Shown piece after piece: positions 31,877 to 44,144 of a stretch of 64,000 nt of DNA (position 1 is its first letter; each line of letters starts with the position of its first letter). The stretch lies in assembly GCF_030272615.1 (NCBI RefSeq), contig NC_081415.1, forward strand, positions 376,851,392-376,915,391, written 5' to 3'. Both the position numbers and the translations under genes were made by a program. The notes beneath the pieces are model-generated. The model did not search any database, was not told the DNA's origin, and worked only from the letters and a program-made list of their open reading frames with translations. The stretch is from Cryptomeria japonica. Taxonomy: Eukaryota > Streptophyta > Pinopsida > Cupressales > Cupressaceae.

Positions 31877-34271
31877 GAATGTGTTGGGTTACTTTTCTTA
31901 GAGAAAAATCAGAAGCACTTGGAAAGTTCAAACTATTCAAAGCAATGGTTGAAAATGAAACCGGTAAGAAAATCAAATGTTTAAGATCAGATCAAGGAGG
32001 AGAATTCACATATAAGGACTTTAATACATTCTGTGAAGTGAATGGAATCAGAAGACAGCTTCAGCACCTCGGACACCATAGCAGAATGGAGTTGTTGAAA
32101 GGAAAAACATAACTATCTTGGATGCAGCAAGAAGTATGTTATCAAAAGAAAATTTACCACATGTGTATTGGAGAGAAGCAGTCAGCACAACGATCTATAC
32201 ATTCAACAAAATTCACATCAAAGGTGAAACCAGTAAGACCCCTCATGAACTATGGTTTGGTAATACTCCTACTCTTAAATATTTCAGAATTTTTGGAAGT
32301 AAATGTTATATTAGAAGAGATGAGTATATTGGCAAATTTGATCCTAGAAGTGATGAAGGAATATTTCTTGGTTATTCATCTAAGAGCAAGGCATGTAGAT
32401 GTTTTAACAAGAGATTGCAGAAAATTGTTGAGAGTACAATTGAAAAAATTGATGAACAATTCAGAGGAACTTCAAGGTATATAGATTCTGAATTGGCAAC
32501 AGAAATTGTGACAAATGAACCTCTACCAAATCCACCGGTACAGAATGAAGATCCAGTTACCCCGATACCATCTGAGGATTTCACAATAACTAAAGAACAA
32601 CAGCAAACAAAGACACCCCGGTATGTAAGATTGAATCATTCTAAAGATCAAATAATTGGAAATAAATTTAAAGGAGTTATGACAAGAGGAAGATTGGCAA
32701 ATGAAGAGGTATGTCTTATTTCTCAAATAGAACCATCATCTATTGATGAGGCATGTGAAGATAAATTTTGGATTAAAGCTATGGAAGAAGAATTAGAACA
32801 AATTGAGAAAAATAACACTTGGACATTAGTTCCTCGGCCTAAAGATAAAAATGTAATTGGAACCAAATGGGTATTCGAAAACAAACTTAATGAAGATGGT
32901 AAGGTTGTCAGAAATAAAGCAAGACTAGTGTGTAAGGGGTATTCTCAGAAAGAAGGAGTTGATTACAATGAAACCTTTGCACCGGTAGCTAGAATTGAGG
33001 CAATTAGATTATTCTTGGCTTTTGCAGCACACAAGAACTACAAAGTTTATCAAATGGATATTAAATGTGCATTTTTGAATGGAGATCTTGAAGAGGAAGT
33101 ATACATTGAACAACCTGATGGATTTTCTTTGACAGATGACAATGATATGGTTTGCAGGTTAAGGAAAGCTCTGTATGGACTGAAACAAGCCCCAAGAGCT
33201 TGGTATGCAAGATTGGATAAGTATCTTTTAAAGATTGGTTTTACTAAAGGAAATGCAGAGAACAATTTATATTACAAAATAACTAATGATGACATCTTGA
33301 TTATAGAAGTATTTGTTGATGATATAATCTTTGGAGGAGAAGATGGTTTGTGTAAGGAATTTTCTACTAAGATGCAACAAGAATTTGAAATGTCTATGAT
33401 TGGTGAAATAAAATTCTTTTTAGGATTGCAGATTTCACAGACTGACAAAGGTATATTTTTGAGTCAATCCAAATACTTAAAAGAGTTACTAAAGAAATTT
33501 GGGATGGAGAACTCTAAACCGGTAAGCACACCTATGACTACAAATGACAAATTATCTCAAAGGGATGAATCTACACCTGTTAATCCAACTAGATACAAAT
33601 CTATGATAGGAGGTTTACTATATTTGACACAAACCAGACCTGATATTATGAATGCAGTATGTATTGTTTCTAGATTTCAAAGTAATCCTAGAGAAAATCA
33701 TGAATCAGCAGTAAAAAAGCTTTTCTGGTACTTACAAGGCACTACAAATCTTGGATTATGGTATCCTAGAGATTAAAACCTTGAATTATGTGCATACACA
33801 GATGCAAATTGGGCAAGAGATGTGGATGATAGAAAAAGCACCACCGGCGGAGCATTCTTTCTTGGAAAGAGATTAGTTTCTTGGTTGAGTAAGAAATAGA
33901 GTTGTACATCTTTATCAACAGCAGAATCAGAATATGTTGCAGCAGCAACTAACTGTACACAGGTACTATGGCTTAAGCAAATGTTGAAAGACATAAAGGT
34001 AAAATGCAAGGAACCTATTACCGTATATTGTGATAACACTGCAGCAATTGATATATCTAAGAATCCAGTACTACATTCTAAAACAAAACATGTTTCTATC
34101 AAACTGAATTTTCTAAGGGAAAAAGTTGAAGAAAAGGAGATAAAACTGGTTTATGTGAATACTAAAGAACATCTTGCAGATATTTTCACAAAACCTTTGC
34201 CTAAGGAGACTTTTGAATATCTCAGAGATCAGCTTGGAGTCATACCACCACCGGTAGACTTAGACAATTGA

Positions 34272-34630
34272 TGATTGTCATCAATCGGCAGAATTAAAAG
34301 ACAAAACTTTTACTCCGGTCTTTGATGAGGAAGCTACTTCTCAGGGGGAGTAGTTGGTATTTTGTATATGAACTTGGTATTATTGTAACTTTGGCATTTG
34401 ATGTCAAAGGGGGGGAGATATCTATGGAAAAAAACATTATCTTTTGGAGAGATTGGTATGGAAACTTTGGATAACACATGTTGCTCCCAGGGGGAGAGAT
34501 TTTTGTTTGGGAGAGACTATTACTCTCTGTATTCTAGTTATGATCTTTTTAGAGATTGTTGGTTATTGGTATTTGGCATTTCTATTTTGGCACTTTGATG
34601 GTTTTTCCATCTTGTGTTTCCATCAATGCC
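34272..34630 (+). other. Copia 3' untranslated region
   Basis: Non-coding sequence between the RNase H end and the purine tract. It contains repeated 'TTGATGTCAAAGGGGG / ATGCCAAAGGGGG' motifs (34398-34416, 34625-34640). The 16-kb element has the same motif twice before its 3' LTR (20430-20445, 20570-20588), further linking the two elements. Confidence 0.65.
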
Positions 34631-34641
34631 AAAGGGGGAGA
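34631..34641 (+). other. Polypurine tract of copia element
   Basis: AAAGGGGGAGA lies directly before the 3' LTR. Another AAAGGGGGGGAGA run near 34407-34419 may act as an internal purine tract. Confidence 0.85.
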
Positions 34642-34642
34642 T

Positions 34643-35705
34643 TGTTGGTATTTTGGTATGGTTTTGTCATTGATGTCAACACCTACTAAAACACTAGCAC
34701 TGTGGAGATCCAGCAACATTCACCGGCAAGCAAGTAACTATTGCACAGTTACTGGTATATGGTTCACCGACAGGATATAATGATCACCGGCACTCGGAAT
34801 TATGTGGAAGACACTTGGTAATGTCGAAGACATCTTTTGGACATCTTGTCCTGGAGTTTTGTTCATTGGTATATTCATATTTGCATATTTGCTTTTACCG
34901 ACAAATAGGTCCAGGGTTACCTAGGGTTACACCGGCAGGTTTATCTTTTCCAGATCAGCATGGCACGCTAAGGAAATGATTAATTATTGTTGTAAATGCA
35001 TTAAGCCGACATGTTCAATCAGTTATTGCATCGAATATTATATTGTTTGTAAAATGTTTTTATTGTAATATCTTGTAGAGCTGACCTACTAAAATTGGTC
35101 TTAGGTTATGGTATAAATGTAAGATCTTATTTGTAAGATCGAATGTGGAATGCGAAAAAGAATTGTGTGAAGGTATATACGAGATTAAGCAGAGATATAC
35201 ACAAAGACATCATTTGAAGGTGAAGCTAGGTTTTTGTGAAAGCATATCAGCATTACACCGGTACTGAATCCAGCATATGAAGATGCTATTTTGTGCAGTA
35301 CATTCTTATTGGATTTAACCATCCAACTGTAGTCAGTGTGACTCCCATTTTGTGATTGAGCAGTGAGCTCTAGGCTGTTGGCCTTTCTGCATGTGCAGAC
35401 CCCATTTTTGTACACTTACTATCTACAGTAGTATCATCTGATTGTGGGTAAGGTTTCCCACTGTGGTTTTTCCCCTTACAGGGTTTCCACGTACAAATAT
35501 TGGTGTCATGTGTTGTGGATGACTTTGTGTTTATGTTTCATGCATTAATCTTTACCGGTATAGCTATTAATTGTTAACACTGTCTACCGGCATACTTAAC
35601 TGGTTTACCGGTATTAAGCATTAAGGTGGTTAGGTTGTTTTTGGTTTGAAATTAGTTGACAACTGATTCACCCCCCCGCCTCTCAGTTGTCTCCGGGACC
35701 TAACA
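34643..35705 (+). repeat. 3' LTR of copia element
   Basis: A 1063-bp repeat, near-identical to 28009-29068. Differences seen include single substitutions (for example ACTAGCACTG against ACTAGAACTG), a 10-bp tandem duplication CTAGGGTTAC near 34920, and a shorter C-run before the end. Confidence 0.95.
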
Positions 35706-35710
35706 GATGA
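35706..35710 (+). repeat. Target-site duplication GATGA (right copy)
   Basis: Matches 28004-28008. GA-rich sequence of the foldback element resumes afterwards. Confidence 0.88.
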
Positions 35711-35799
35711 GAAAGAGAGGGAGAGATAATTGAGAGAGGGAAGGAAGTAGAGAGGGAGATGCCTAAGAGACAAAAAGGTAGGGGTTAAGGAAGAGATGA

Positions 35800-36051
35800 G
35801 AGAGATAATGTTGATACGAGCATGCCGATTACTAAAATTTGATTGTCTAAAATTTATAAGAATAATAAAAAAACTAGAATTGGCATTATAACTCTTAGAG
35901 ATCTGGAACCACTCTCAAATATCCTGACAATATATACATAAAATACAACTTAAAGTATAAGAAAGATAAAAGAGAAAGAGAAATGCCATTTATCCTGTTG
36001 AAAAACCTAATTGAATGCTAAATGAATTGCATACGAGTCCATATTACTAAT
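35800..36051 (-). repeat. Right arm of foldback-like inverted repeat
   Basis: Reverse complement of 23700-23935 (see that entry). Outside it, at 36070-36190, lie tandem palindromic units: GTACGTGGTTTACAAAC, CCACGTACGGGG, CGCATATGGGG and CCGCGTACGCGG. Confidence 0.75.
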
Positions 36052-36289
36052 TTAAATTTTATTGACAGACAAACGTGTACGTGGTTTACAAACTAAAACC
36101 ACGTACGGGGTTTTAGTTTATAAATCGCATATGGGGTTTTCGTTTCTAAACCGCGTACGCGGTTAGCATACTTTAAACCCAGTACGTGGTTTAACTTTGG
36201 TTAGGCTCAGCAAAACGAGCCTAAACGCGTAAGAGGTTTTTTAAATATGAAATACCCCGTGCGCATTTTGTGTTTTTCCATGTTTTTTT

Positions 36290-38553
36290 TTTGTGTGTCC
36301 ACTTTTTTGCACACCATCTTGGTGCACACATCCACATGCAAGGCCAATAATGCATGCTCAAGGACTTTCTTATGGATGCGTAATGTTTTGAGAAGCTCCA
36401 AGATGGATATTTGTGTAGGCATCTTACTGAGGTGATCAAGTATATTATGTTGTGAGGTGGATGGTGTGATAGATGAAGATGGAGGTGAAGCACCTTGGAT
36501 AGTTACCTTTGGTTTTCTGGTGGCTGCATTGCAATTGTTTGAAGAGGGTGGGTTCGAAGGAGATGCTCCTTGAATAACTATCTTTCTAGGAGGTGGATTG
36601 TTGGATGATGAAGGAGTAGGTGCACCCTGAATAGGGATCCTTCCTCAACGGGATGTAGGTGTGGAATCAACTCCCTAAATGGTGATGGTGTTAACATGGT
36701 GCTCTAAAGGTTCAATATGACCTATGAGGGAGTCAAATCCCATGATTTTGTTGGCATGGTCATAAGAAACCGTATGAGATGATGAACCTTTGTCTTTGCC
36801 ATGTTTAAGAAATGGATCTTGGTATATTTTTAGCTTGTCATTGGTGTTAGTGTTTTTGGTTGAAATTTTGATATCATTGTCAATGAGGTCTTGAATGTAA
36901 TTTTTAAGCCTCGTGCATTATCGAATGGCATGACTCTGGACTATGTGATATTCACAATATTTGTTTTCGTTGTACCAACAGGGTTTTGGTGTATTTTCAT
37001 CAAATGGATGAGTCATAGGAAAGACCACTACATTGGCTTGGACAAGCTGTTTAAAGACCACCTCAATGGGATCAACAAGTGGGGTGTACTCTCATTGTGA
37101 TTAATTATTTGGATGGGGTGGTCAACCAAGAACAAAGATGGTATTGTGGGGATTTGATGAGTTGTTGTTGTTTGATGGATTGGATTGAATGGTAATGACT
37201 TGGACACGTTTGACGTCAGTCACATCATCATTGATGATGTTTTTGTTCTTGGACCAAAATTTAGGTTTGTCATAGGATGAAGATCCCTATGAATCTTTTT
37301 GGTATGTTTTAAGTAGCCCTTGCTCAAGGAGAACCTTTTCTAGGGCTAGACATTTTTTAGTGACCTTTTTGAATCTCGTGATGCATTGACAACTCAAAGG
37401 ATGAGACATTTTTGGTACAAGGTTGCGTTAAAATAACTCAGAAACTTGATGGGATTCAAGGATATCCCAAGGGAATTTTTTCATAAGATGTCGCAACCTT
37501 TGCAAAAAGTTAGTAAAAGTCTTTCCATTTTTTCGTTTAGTGTTACATAGGTCAACCATGGACGCACCATTATTGATATTGTACGCATAATGAGCCACAA
37601 TTTTTTTGATAAGACTAGGGAATGATGTAATGAAACCATGGGGTAATCCAACAAACCAAGTAAGAGTAGGTCCACTCAAAATTTTAGGGAATATTCGTCT
37701 CAGATAAACATCACCATATGTGACCTCCTAGAAAGCTACGTGAAATTTCCTAATGTGATCTCCATGATCTCCCTTACCCTTATACTTGTCGAATTTGGGC
37801 ATTTTGAAACCTGGTGAGTAAAGGGTTAATGAGAGTGTCAGATAGAAAGGAAAAGGATAGATTTCTTAAAAAGTATATGTCTTCTTGTGAGTCCCTTCTT
37901 TCATGGTTTTGATCGTATATCTCATTTCTTGAATCTCTATTGCTAGGTCAAGTGTTGGGGATGTGTTGATGTTTTGATATGGAATGTGGTGATAATAGCT
38001 ATTGGAATTGGGGATGAATGGGATGTGAGAAGACACTAGTGGAATGCCACTACTAATGTATTGGTATAAGGATGTTGTTGCTTATGAAATGGTTGGAGGT
38101 CGTGAACTAGGTGTGATGCTAACAAGTGGAATTTTTGTGTTGATGTATTGGACTGCATTGCTCAAAGGTACATATATCATAGGTAGTGGGATAAGAGGAT
38201 TGGTAGTGGCTGGAGGGATGTAAGTGCCTGGAGGAAGAGAAGTGCTTGGTTGCAGATTGAGCAAGGTGAGAAGAATAGGGAAATCTACAGGGTCACCTTC
38301 TGCGAGAGTGTCAAGGATTGATCGATCAAAGCTAGGGGGTAATCGCACCCCTTGACTAATAAGCTGAGCTACAAGCCCATTGTGATCAACCTTAAATAAT
38401 TTTTTGATCACTTCTTGATCAAGTAAGGATCATCCATAAAGATTTGTAGGCATGGGGAGTGCTCGGGTTGATCCACTAAGGATTCTTCTTGTTGGAGATC
38501 ATGATCGACAAGGAGACTAGATGTGGGCATCTCACTACCTTCGGTGGCCATCT
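36290..38553 (-). pseudogene. Gypsy gag, block 3 of 3 (broken)
   Basis: On the minus strand a plausible start (ATG complementing 38551-38553) leads through proline-rich sequence (frame 38082-38411). The conserved capsid stretch follows, with GPTLTWFVGLPHGFI, MVDLCNTKRKNGKTFTNFLQ and FPWDILESHQVSELF in frame 37428-37679. A C-terminal YCEYHIVQSHAIR....LKNYIQDLID segment lies near 36880-36990. These are gag features of Tat-type gypsy elements with a CHH-type motif rather than a canonical knuckle. Orientation and order agree with the protease and pol blocks at 22.5 and 1.7-5.3 kb. Many stops and shifts. Confidence 0.75.
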
Positions 38554-39380
38554 TAGCTTTTTGGAAGCGAGTCAAGACCATACAAGGGTGACCTCAAAAT
38601 GACGAGAATGATTGGATGGTCGAGGATGAAAATGCTAGATGAATGGATATGGGACTTGGACTTAAGACTTAGTGCTTTGATTGGAACGAATTGAACCTTA
38701 AGGTTGGATTGAATGTTGGATTTGGCTTGAACCTTGATCCTATGATTAGGACTAGGTTGGATTAGATTGGATGACATCTTCTTTCACTTGGGACAAACAA
38801 AGTTTCCAAGCAAGATTAGATAGGGTGTAGGGATCAATGATTTGGCGACAAAGCAAGGTTAAAAACTAGCTAGGTTGAATTAGGATCCTTTGATTAAGAT
38901 TGGATTTGATTAGGTTTTTGCTAACTTAGGACAAACTAATGTTCTTAAGCAAGGTCAGACGCAGATAAGGGTTTGGATCAACCCCAAGTGATTAAAGCTA
39001 ATTAAGAACAATACCTGAGATAGATATTTTCTCAAGCACTATGCTAACTAGGGATTTCAAAGGATGACAAGATCTAGACTAAATTTGCAAAGTTTCAATC
39101 TTGATTTAGGTATGATGACAATTGGATGTGATTTGATAGATTGGGATTATAAGGTTGATCTTGGTTGATTACACTAAATCCACATGATGCATGAAAGGTT
39201 GAATTTTGGAAGAAGATAAGTTGGCAAATAAGAATGGATGAAAGGCTACCCTAGACAGGGAATGACTCAATAGGTGATTTCTTGTTGAGGCAAATTGGAC
39301 AAGGAGATTTGACCACTTCTATTGAGAGGTTGGGATAATACGAAGCTTTGTTGAAAGGCACGTGATCTCAAAGGTTCTGT
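38554..39380 (-). other. Probable gypsy leader between 5' LTR and gag
   Basis: Non-coding, with recurring GGATTTGATTAGG/TTGGATTGGATG-like words. In the minus orientation this is upstream of gag, so it should hold the primer site and LTR end. I could not identify a convincing primer site. Confidence 0.35.
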
Positions 39381-42300
39381 TGATGTTTCTAAGTGATGTC
39401 TTAGAATTACCTCAGAATTAGCTTTCTTCTTTCAACCAAATTATGTGCTCATTGGCCAATTGACAAGGGATTCCTATGAACTAAGCAACTCTTCTACACT
39501 TCAAGCTCTGCAAAACCTAGGTGGGCAGACCTCTACCAAGATTTACAAATTTGACACAAATTAAGGCAAATGTTGCTTATAACAGATAGATCTCAGTTTA
39601 AATATCCAGAATACATAAAACACTATTTAGAATTGGCCCTATTCTGGTTATAATTCGTTTATGCATACCTAAGAGATCAAATAATTAAGAATAACTTATG
39701 AGAGATGAAAGGGTTAAAAGAAAGATTAATTTGATTTGACATTTGGTCCCTCTAGGATTTGCATCCATTCACAGAGTCAACATGAAATATCCATTTATGA
39801 CAATGACAATAACACACAACCAATTAACTTATAAACCATCCATGCATTAAAAAGATGAGATCTCTTATGCGTATACTCATGACATATTTATTGATCCTAA
39901 AAGCAATATAATAATGTTCAACATTAAACTTAAAGCCTGATTTAACATGTTCCTTGAACATGAGACTTCAACCAAATACCCGCTACAACAATAATGCAAC
40001 AAGAACCCTGCAAATCTTTAATTATTGAGGTTCAAAAGAAAATTACACATAATTAGAAGACATCATAATATACATTTTATTCATACTATGCAAACTGGTT
40101 TGTTTATCATAGTCACAAACTTAATTACAATATGTTGAAACTGAAATCTCAAAGAAAAGACTAGCCCTAAACTACCCTATACAAACAATTACATCTGCTC
40201 AGTAAACTAGAAGTTGGAACCCTTGCGAATGAGAAGAAGAATATAAAGAAGAAAAGAAATTCTGGATTTGTCTTCTAGCTGCCACATGTATTCTCCCAAA
40301 TCTGATTTATTGTCAATACCTGTCTCCTCTCTCTCATCTCATTATAACATAAAAACACCCCTGCCTTTTCAACATCTTGATCTCATTCACTCTACTGCTT
40401 TAACTGAAAAATATACCCTTGTATATCTCTTTCCCGTGAATACACTCTTTGCTGAAAATAATTGCCTTATTGTGGGGAAAAATAAAACATCACTGCTTTC
40501 ACTTTTACCTTCAAAGTGAAAAACTTTTCCCCTCCTCATGCTTTATTCCCTTTTGTCAAATATTTCACGTTAGTGTGAAAATATTTAACAAATGCATATT
40601 TACCCATTTCTCTGCATATTTTGTCTTACTTTTGGCAAACATCCCATTTATCTCATATCCCTGTGATCTTGTAAATATACTTCATGCTGCATTTTGCCCT
40701 TTTAATCTGTATTTAGAGTGAAAACTCACCAGACTGCAATACCTCTGTTGGCAAACCACTTTCACCATCTCGGTGAAAAATGTAATCTCTGTACAATTAC
40801 ATCTTACCTTAAAGTAAAACATTTCCAGCCCACCCGCAATACTACTATCTCATTGCATTCAAGCCTACTAGGGCGTTGCAGCTTGTAGCACTTAATAAAA
40901 TTCCCTCATGCTTAATAGATGTTTATGCCTTATTTCAAGATTCCCATATTGGCACAAACGGGAGGGGATGCATGGAGCTTTGGTACTTAACCTGCTATTT
41001 CATATCCTGCATACATTTCTGACCAGAGCTTTGCAACCACGCTATACCTACCATTGCATTGGCTTGAAAGTTTTTTAATACCTCTTTAACAAATGCATTT
41101 CACTTCCCTTATAATTGTCACCTCACACAAGATGATTCCCATGAGGCGTGAGGTGCTGGGAAATATTATGGAAGACGACATTACACCTATCGTTCATTTG
41201 CTTGAAATGTTGCTAAAACTTTTCAACAACTCCTTTGTGCTTAATCTTGCAATCATCGCACATTATGAGACCACATTTCTGCGAGGCGTTCTTCAAACAG
41301 CTTGTATCCTCTATGCAATGCTCCACATTTTGCTTGCGTGAATGGCAATTTTAACCTCAGCATTTGACAAAATTGCCCTATGCTTTGCATTTTGGTGAAT
41401 GTCGATGCCATGGTCCACAGCCCATGGGTGTTGAGGACATTGGGGAAGGCCATGGAATTTGGCGTTATACCCGCCATCATTTGCATGGGGTTTCTAAAAC
41501 TTCATCAACAGATCAATTTCATGCATCTCATGAGATGAAATCTCATTGAGGCATCGAATTCATCGCACCTTGCCTTTGGTTCAACACTTTACTCTTCATG
41601 CCTACCAAGGCATTGTAACTACAGCATCTGAGAATATGCTGTATCAAATACGCCTTAATGGATGTGGATAACTTGTTCCAATGCTCATGTTGGCACTGAA
41701 GGCGGCAGAGGTTATAAAATAAGGCGCTATACCAGTCAAATGCATTTGCTGAAAGTATCCAACACCTTACCAACATATACACTTCGTATTAATCCTGTAA
41801 CAACTCATGAGACCATGATTTCTTTGAGGAAACTCGATAAACAGTTCACATGCCTTATTATTGCTTCCACATTTGAGGTTCAATTGGCGGTAATTAACAA
41901 TTAATTGCACTCGAATTCCTCTATCATTTACGTTTTGATGGATGTCAACGATCTGCAAAGCGTCAAGTCAATGAGGAATATACTGATGTAGGTCATGGAC
42001 AATGGCTTTACACTAGCCGTTGATTTTGCTTGAGTCGTTTCTAAAACACTGTCCGCAAATGTATTTCCTTTAAAATCTGCAATCATTGCATTATATGAGA
42101 TGACATTTCTTTGAAGGAACGAAACAATTCACGGGTCGTGCACAGTGCTCCACACTTTACACTCCTATCTACTATAGCATTGCCAACCACAATACTTTAA
42201 CAAAAAGCTTCGGCTTTTATGCTTCGGTGGATGCGAACATCTTACTATGCGGCTCCCATTTCTTTCTTCGAAGTCCCCATGCTGGCACTGTGCAGGGAAG

Positions 42301-44144
42301 ATATAGGCAATGGCGTGGAGTTCAGATTAGCTTTTCATCAAACCCTTTTATGCAACCCTGCAATTATTGCCTCTTATGAAATGACATCACTTTGAGGAAT
42401 TTTGTCAATGCAGTTCACATCACCTTGATGCATTAAAACAATTATCATGCATGTCTGAACTTCCCACACTTCCCATTTCACGCCCATATATTAGCACTGG
42501 CAAGAACGATGCTATGAATGGTTGCGGAATTCAGTAGTACACTTGTCGATTGCATTTGCTTTAAAAGATTTCGAAGCATTCTAACAGACTCGCTGTATAT
42601 CTTCTGCGATCATGGCTTCCATTAATCTAAAACAAAACCCTAACTTCATTCAAACGTACAAATTAGGGCAAAACTATCGCCCCCTATGCTTCCTCGGGAC
42701 TCACTGAAGCTATTTGGTGGTTCTGCCGACTCCCGAGAACCATTCCCTTTATTAACATATTTTGCATTTTACCTTTCAATTTCTTGGCTGACATGACCTT
42801 TCACTCGGGACTCGGTGAGGTTAAATTTGACACTGCCGAGTGTCGACCTCTTTTTTCCTTGCTTTGCACAAAACTTTAGGGGTCCTACATCTAAAATGTT
42901 CCTCTCGCACTTGGGACATATATTCAATAATGTTTAATAAACATTAGTGAATAAAAATAGCCTTTTGAAAATTACCTCAACCTCATATTTACTTTGTGAG
43001 TGGACCTTGGAATGTGACATGGAAAACAAGTCTCTCATTAAAAGTATGCCTTCGTTTTCTGCATATACACACCGTTATTTAAATCAGAGAGAGGATTTAA
43101 ATAATTAAACATTTGTATCAATCTTAAAAATATAACTACAACACTCATGGAACATGTCGGGTCCCCTTGCGGGCCTGACTTACAAAAATTTCGTTTGCAA
43201 GAAGCTAAGTCATGACATTGACTAAAAACCACTTCAGTATGCATTGGAGCAAACATGTGCAAAATTTAGTTAATGAACTTTGATTTTCTAACCACTTGCA
43301 AAATGGTTAAATCAAGCCCAGGATTTCTGGAAACCACCTTAAAAAACTAATCAAACAACCACATGAGACCATACCACTTGACAGGAACAAAGTCTGATGT
43401 ATTTGGAATCATGTTGCAAAATGGGTTCTCATGATGCTTCCTAGGTTGCAAGATTTTAATCACAAAGATCACTACTTAGCCATTTTTGCATTAAAACTTG
43501 TTAGAACTCTCTTCAAACCCTATTTCAAATGCAACTTGAAAAAATAGCTAATAACATCATAAGGGTCTGAAACCTTGCATACTAGTTCATTTAACTACAA
43601 ACAATTCAACAAACTAGTCTGGTTGATGAAATAATCATCTGGGAGCAAGATATAAATGCTCAAAGTGAGCTCGGCTAAAACACCTTTCACTGTGCAAAGT
43701 GCAAAATACAACAAATTGCAAATGGTTTGACCTTGACAAATGTGTCAAATTAGGTCTTGGGAATTTAAGAACAAACAGGGAGACACAAAAAATTGCAGGG
43801 AACACAAGGGAACAAACGATTTATCGTGACAATCAATTGAGTGCAATATGCAAGCCTCCAAAGTAGGCTACTTAGTCTTTTCAGAAAATGCGTACACAGT
43901 GAACCTTTGTTAACCCCTCAAATCAAGTGCTTCAAAAATGCATCCAATCTGATTGTGGGATGTTGTAACATGATCAATATGCTTATTGATAGGTGTTCTT
44001 TTGCATAATAATCAATGGGTGCAAAAATATTAGCCCTCTAAGTGGGCTACTTGGGCAAGTTTTTCAGGGGTATCTTTGAGTGCAACAGTCGAGTTTTCCT
44101 CATAGGCACTTCAATTTTCTCTCAAATTTGAAGGTTCCAACAGG
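39381..44144 (-). repeat. Long LTR-like non-coding region
   Basis: No gene is supported over 4.7 kb; short frames such as 40268-40519 and 41093-41341 show no motif. The right end ...GGTTCCAACA (to 44144) matches the end of the segment at 15507. The GCTCTGCAAAACCTAGG block near 39505 matches 14350. Read on the minus strand it would start TGTTGGAACC, a good LTR start. It is too long for the 1.2-kb relative, so it probably contains insertions, among them the ~280-bp tandem repeats at 41.2-42.6 kb. Confidence 0.35.
41180..42620. repeat. ~280-bp degenerate tandem repeat, about 5 units
   Basis: The signature 'CAT/TATGAGATGACATTTCTTTGAGG' recurs in variant form at about 41264, 41529, 41807, 42094 and 42376 (spacings about 265-287). 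Each unit also has a CATTTGCTTnAAA...TTTCTAAAAC block, a GGCACTG...GGCAATGG block and a GCATTGCAACnAC block. The units are quite diverged, so the array is old. No long ORF crosses it. Confidence 0.65.

Larger units (their letters stand above)
29976..34271 (+). pseudogene. Copia pol (protease-integrase-RT-RNase H), broken
   Basis: Protease shows WIIDSGCSHHM near 30235. Integrase shows the zinc site H..H..C..C (LWHKRICHVN, CKECQFGK) near 30610-30730, a first catalytic Asp in LIHTDLCGP (~30800) and SDQGGEF (~31990). RT shows [19 protein letters not shown] (~33070), [11 protein letters not shown] and FVDD (~33316). RNase H ends in HLADIFTKPLP (~34175-34205). Lesions are a stop at 30159, the 993-bp insertion at 30884, a one-base loss near 32062, and stops at 32079, 33774 and 33897. 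The stops are TAA or TAG at places where Gln codons would fit. Stop codon of the last frame: 34269-34271. Confidence 0.92.
28009..35705 (+). mobile_element. Ty1-copia LTR retrotransposon (complete, dead)
   Basis: The 7.7-kb element has two ~1.06-kb LTRs (TGTTGGTATT...CCTAACA), a GATGA target duplication, a tRNA-iMet-type primer site and a purine tract. The interior has copia order: gag, protease, integrase, RT, RNase H. It includes a 993-bp TIR element inserted in the integrase. Two single-base shifts and four in-frame stops inactivate it. The LTRs are very similar by eye, so this insertion is younger than the 16-kb element. Confidence 0.95.
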
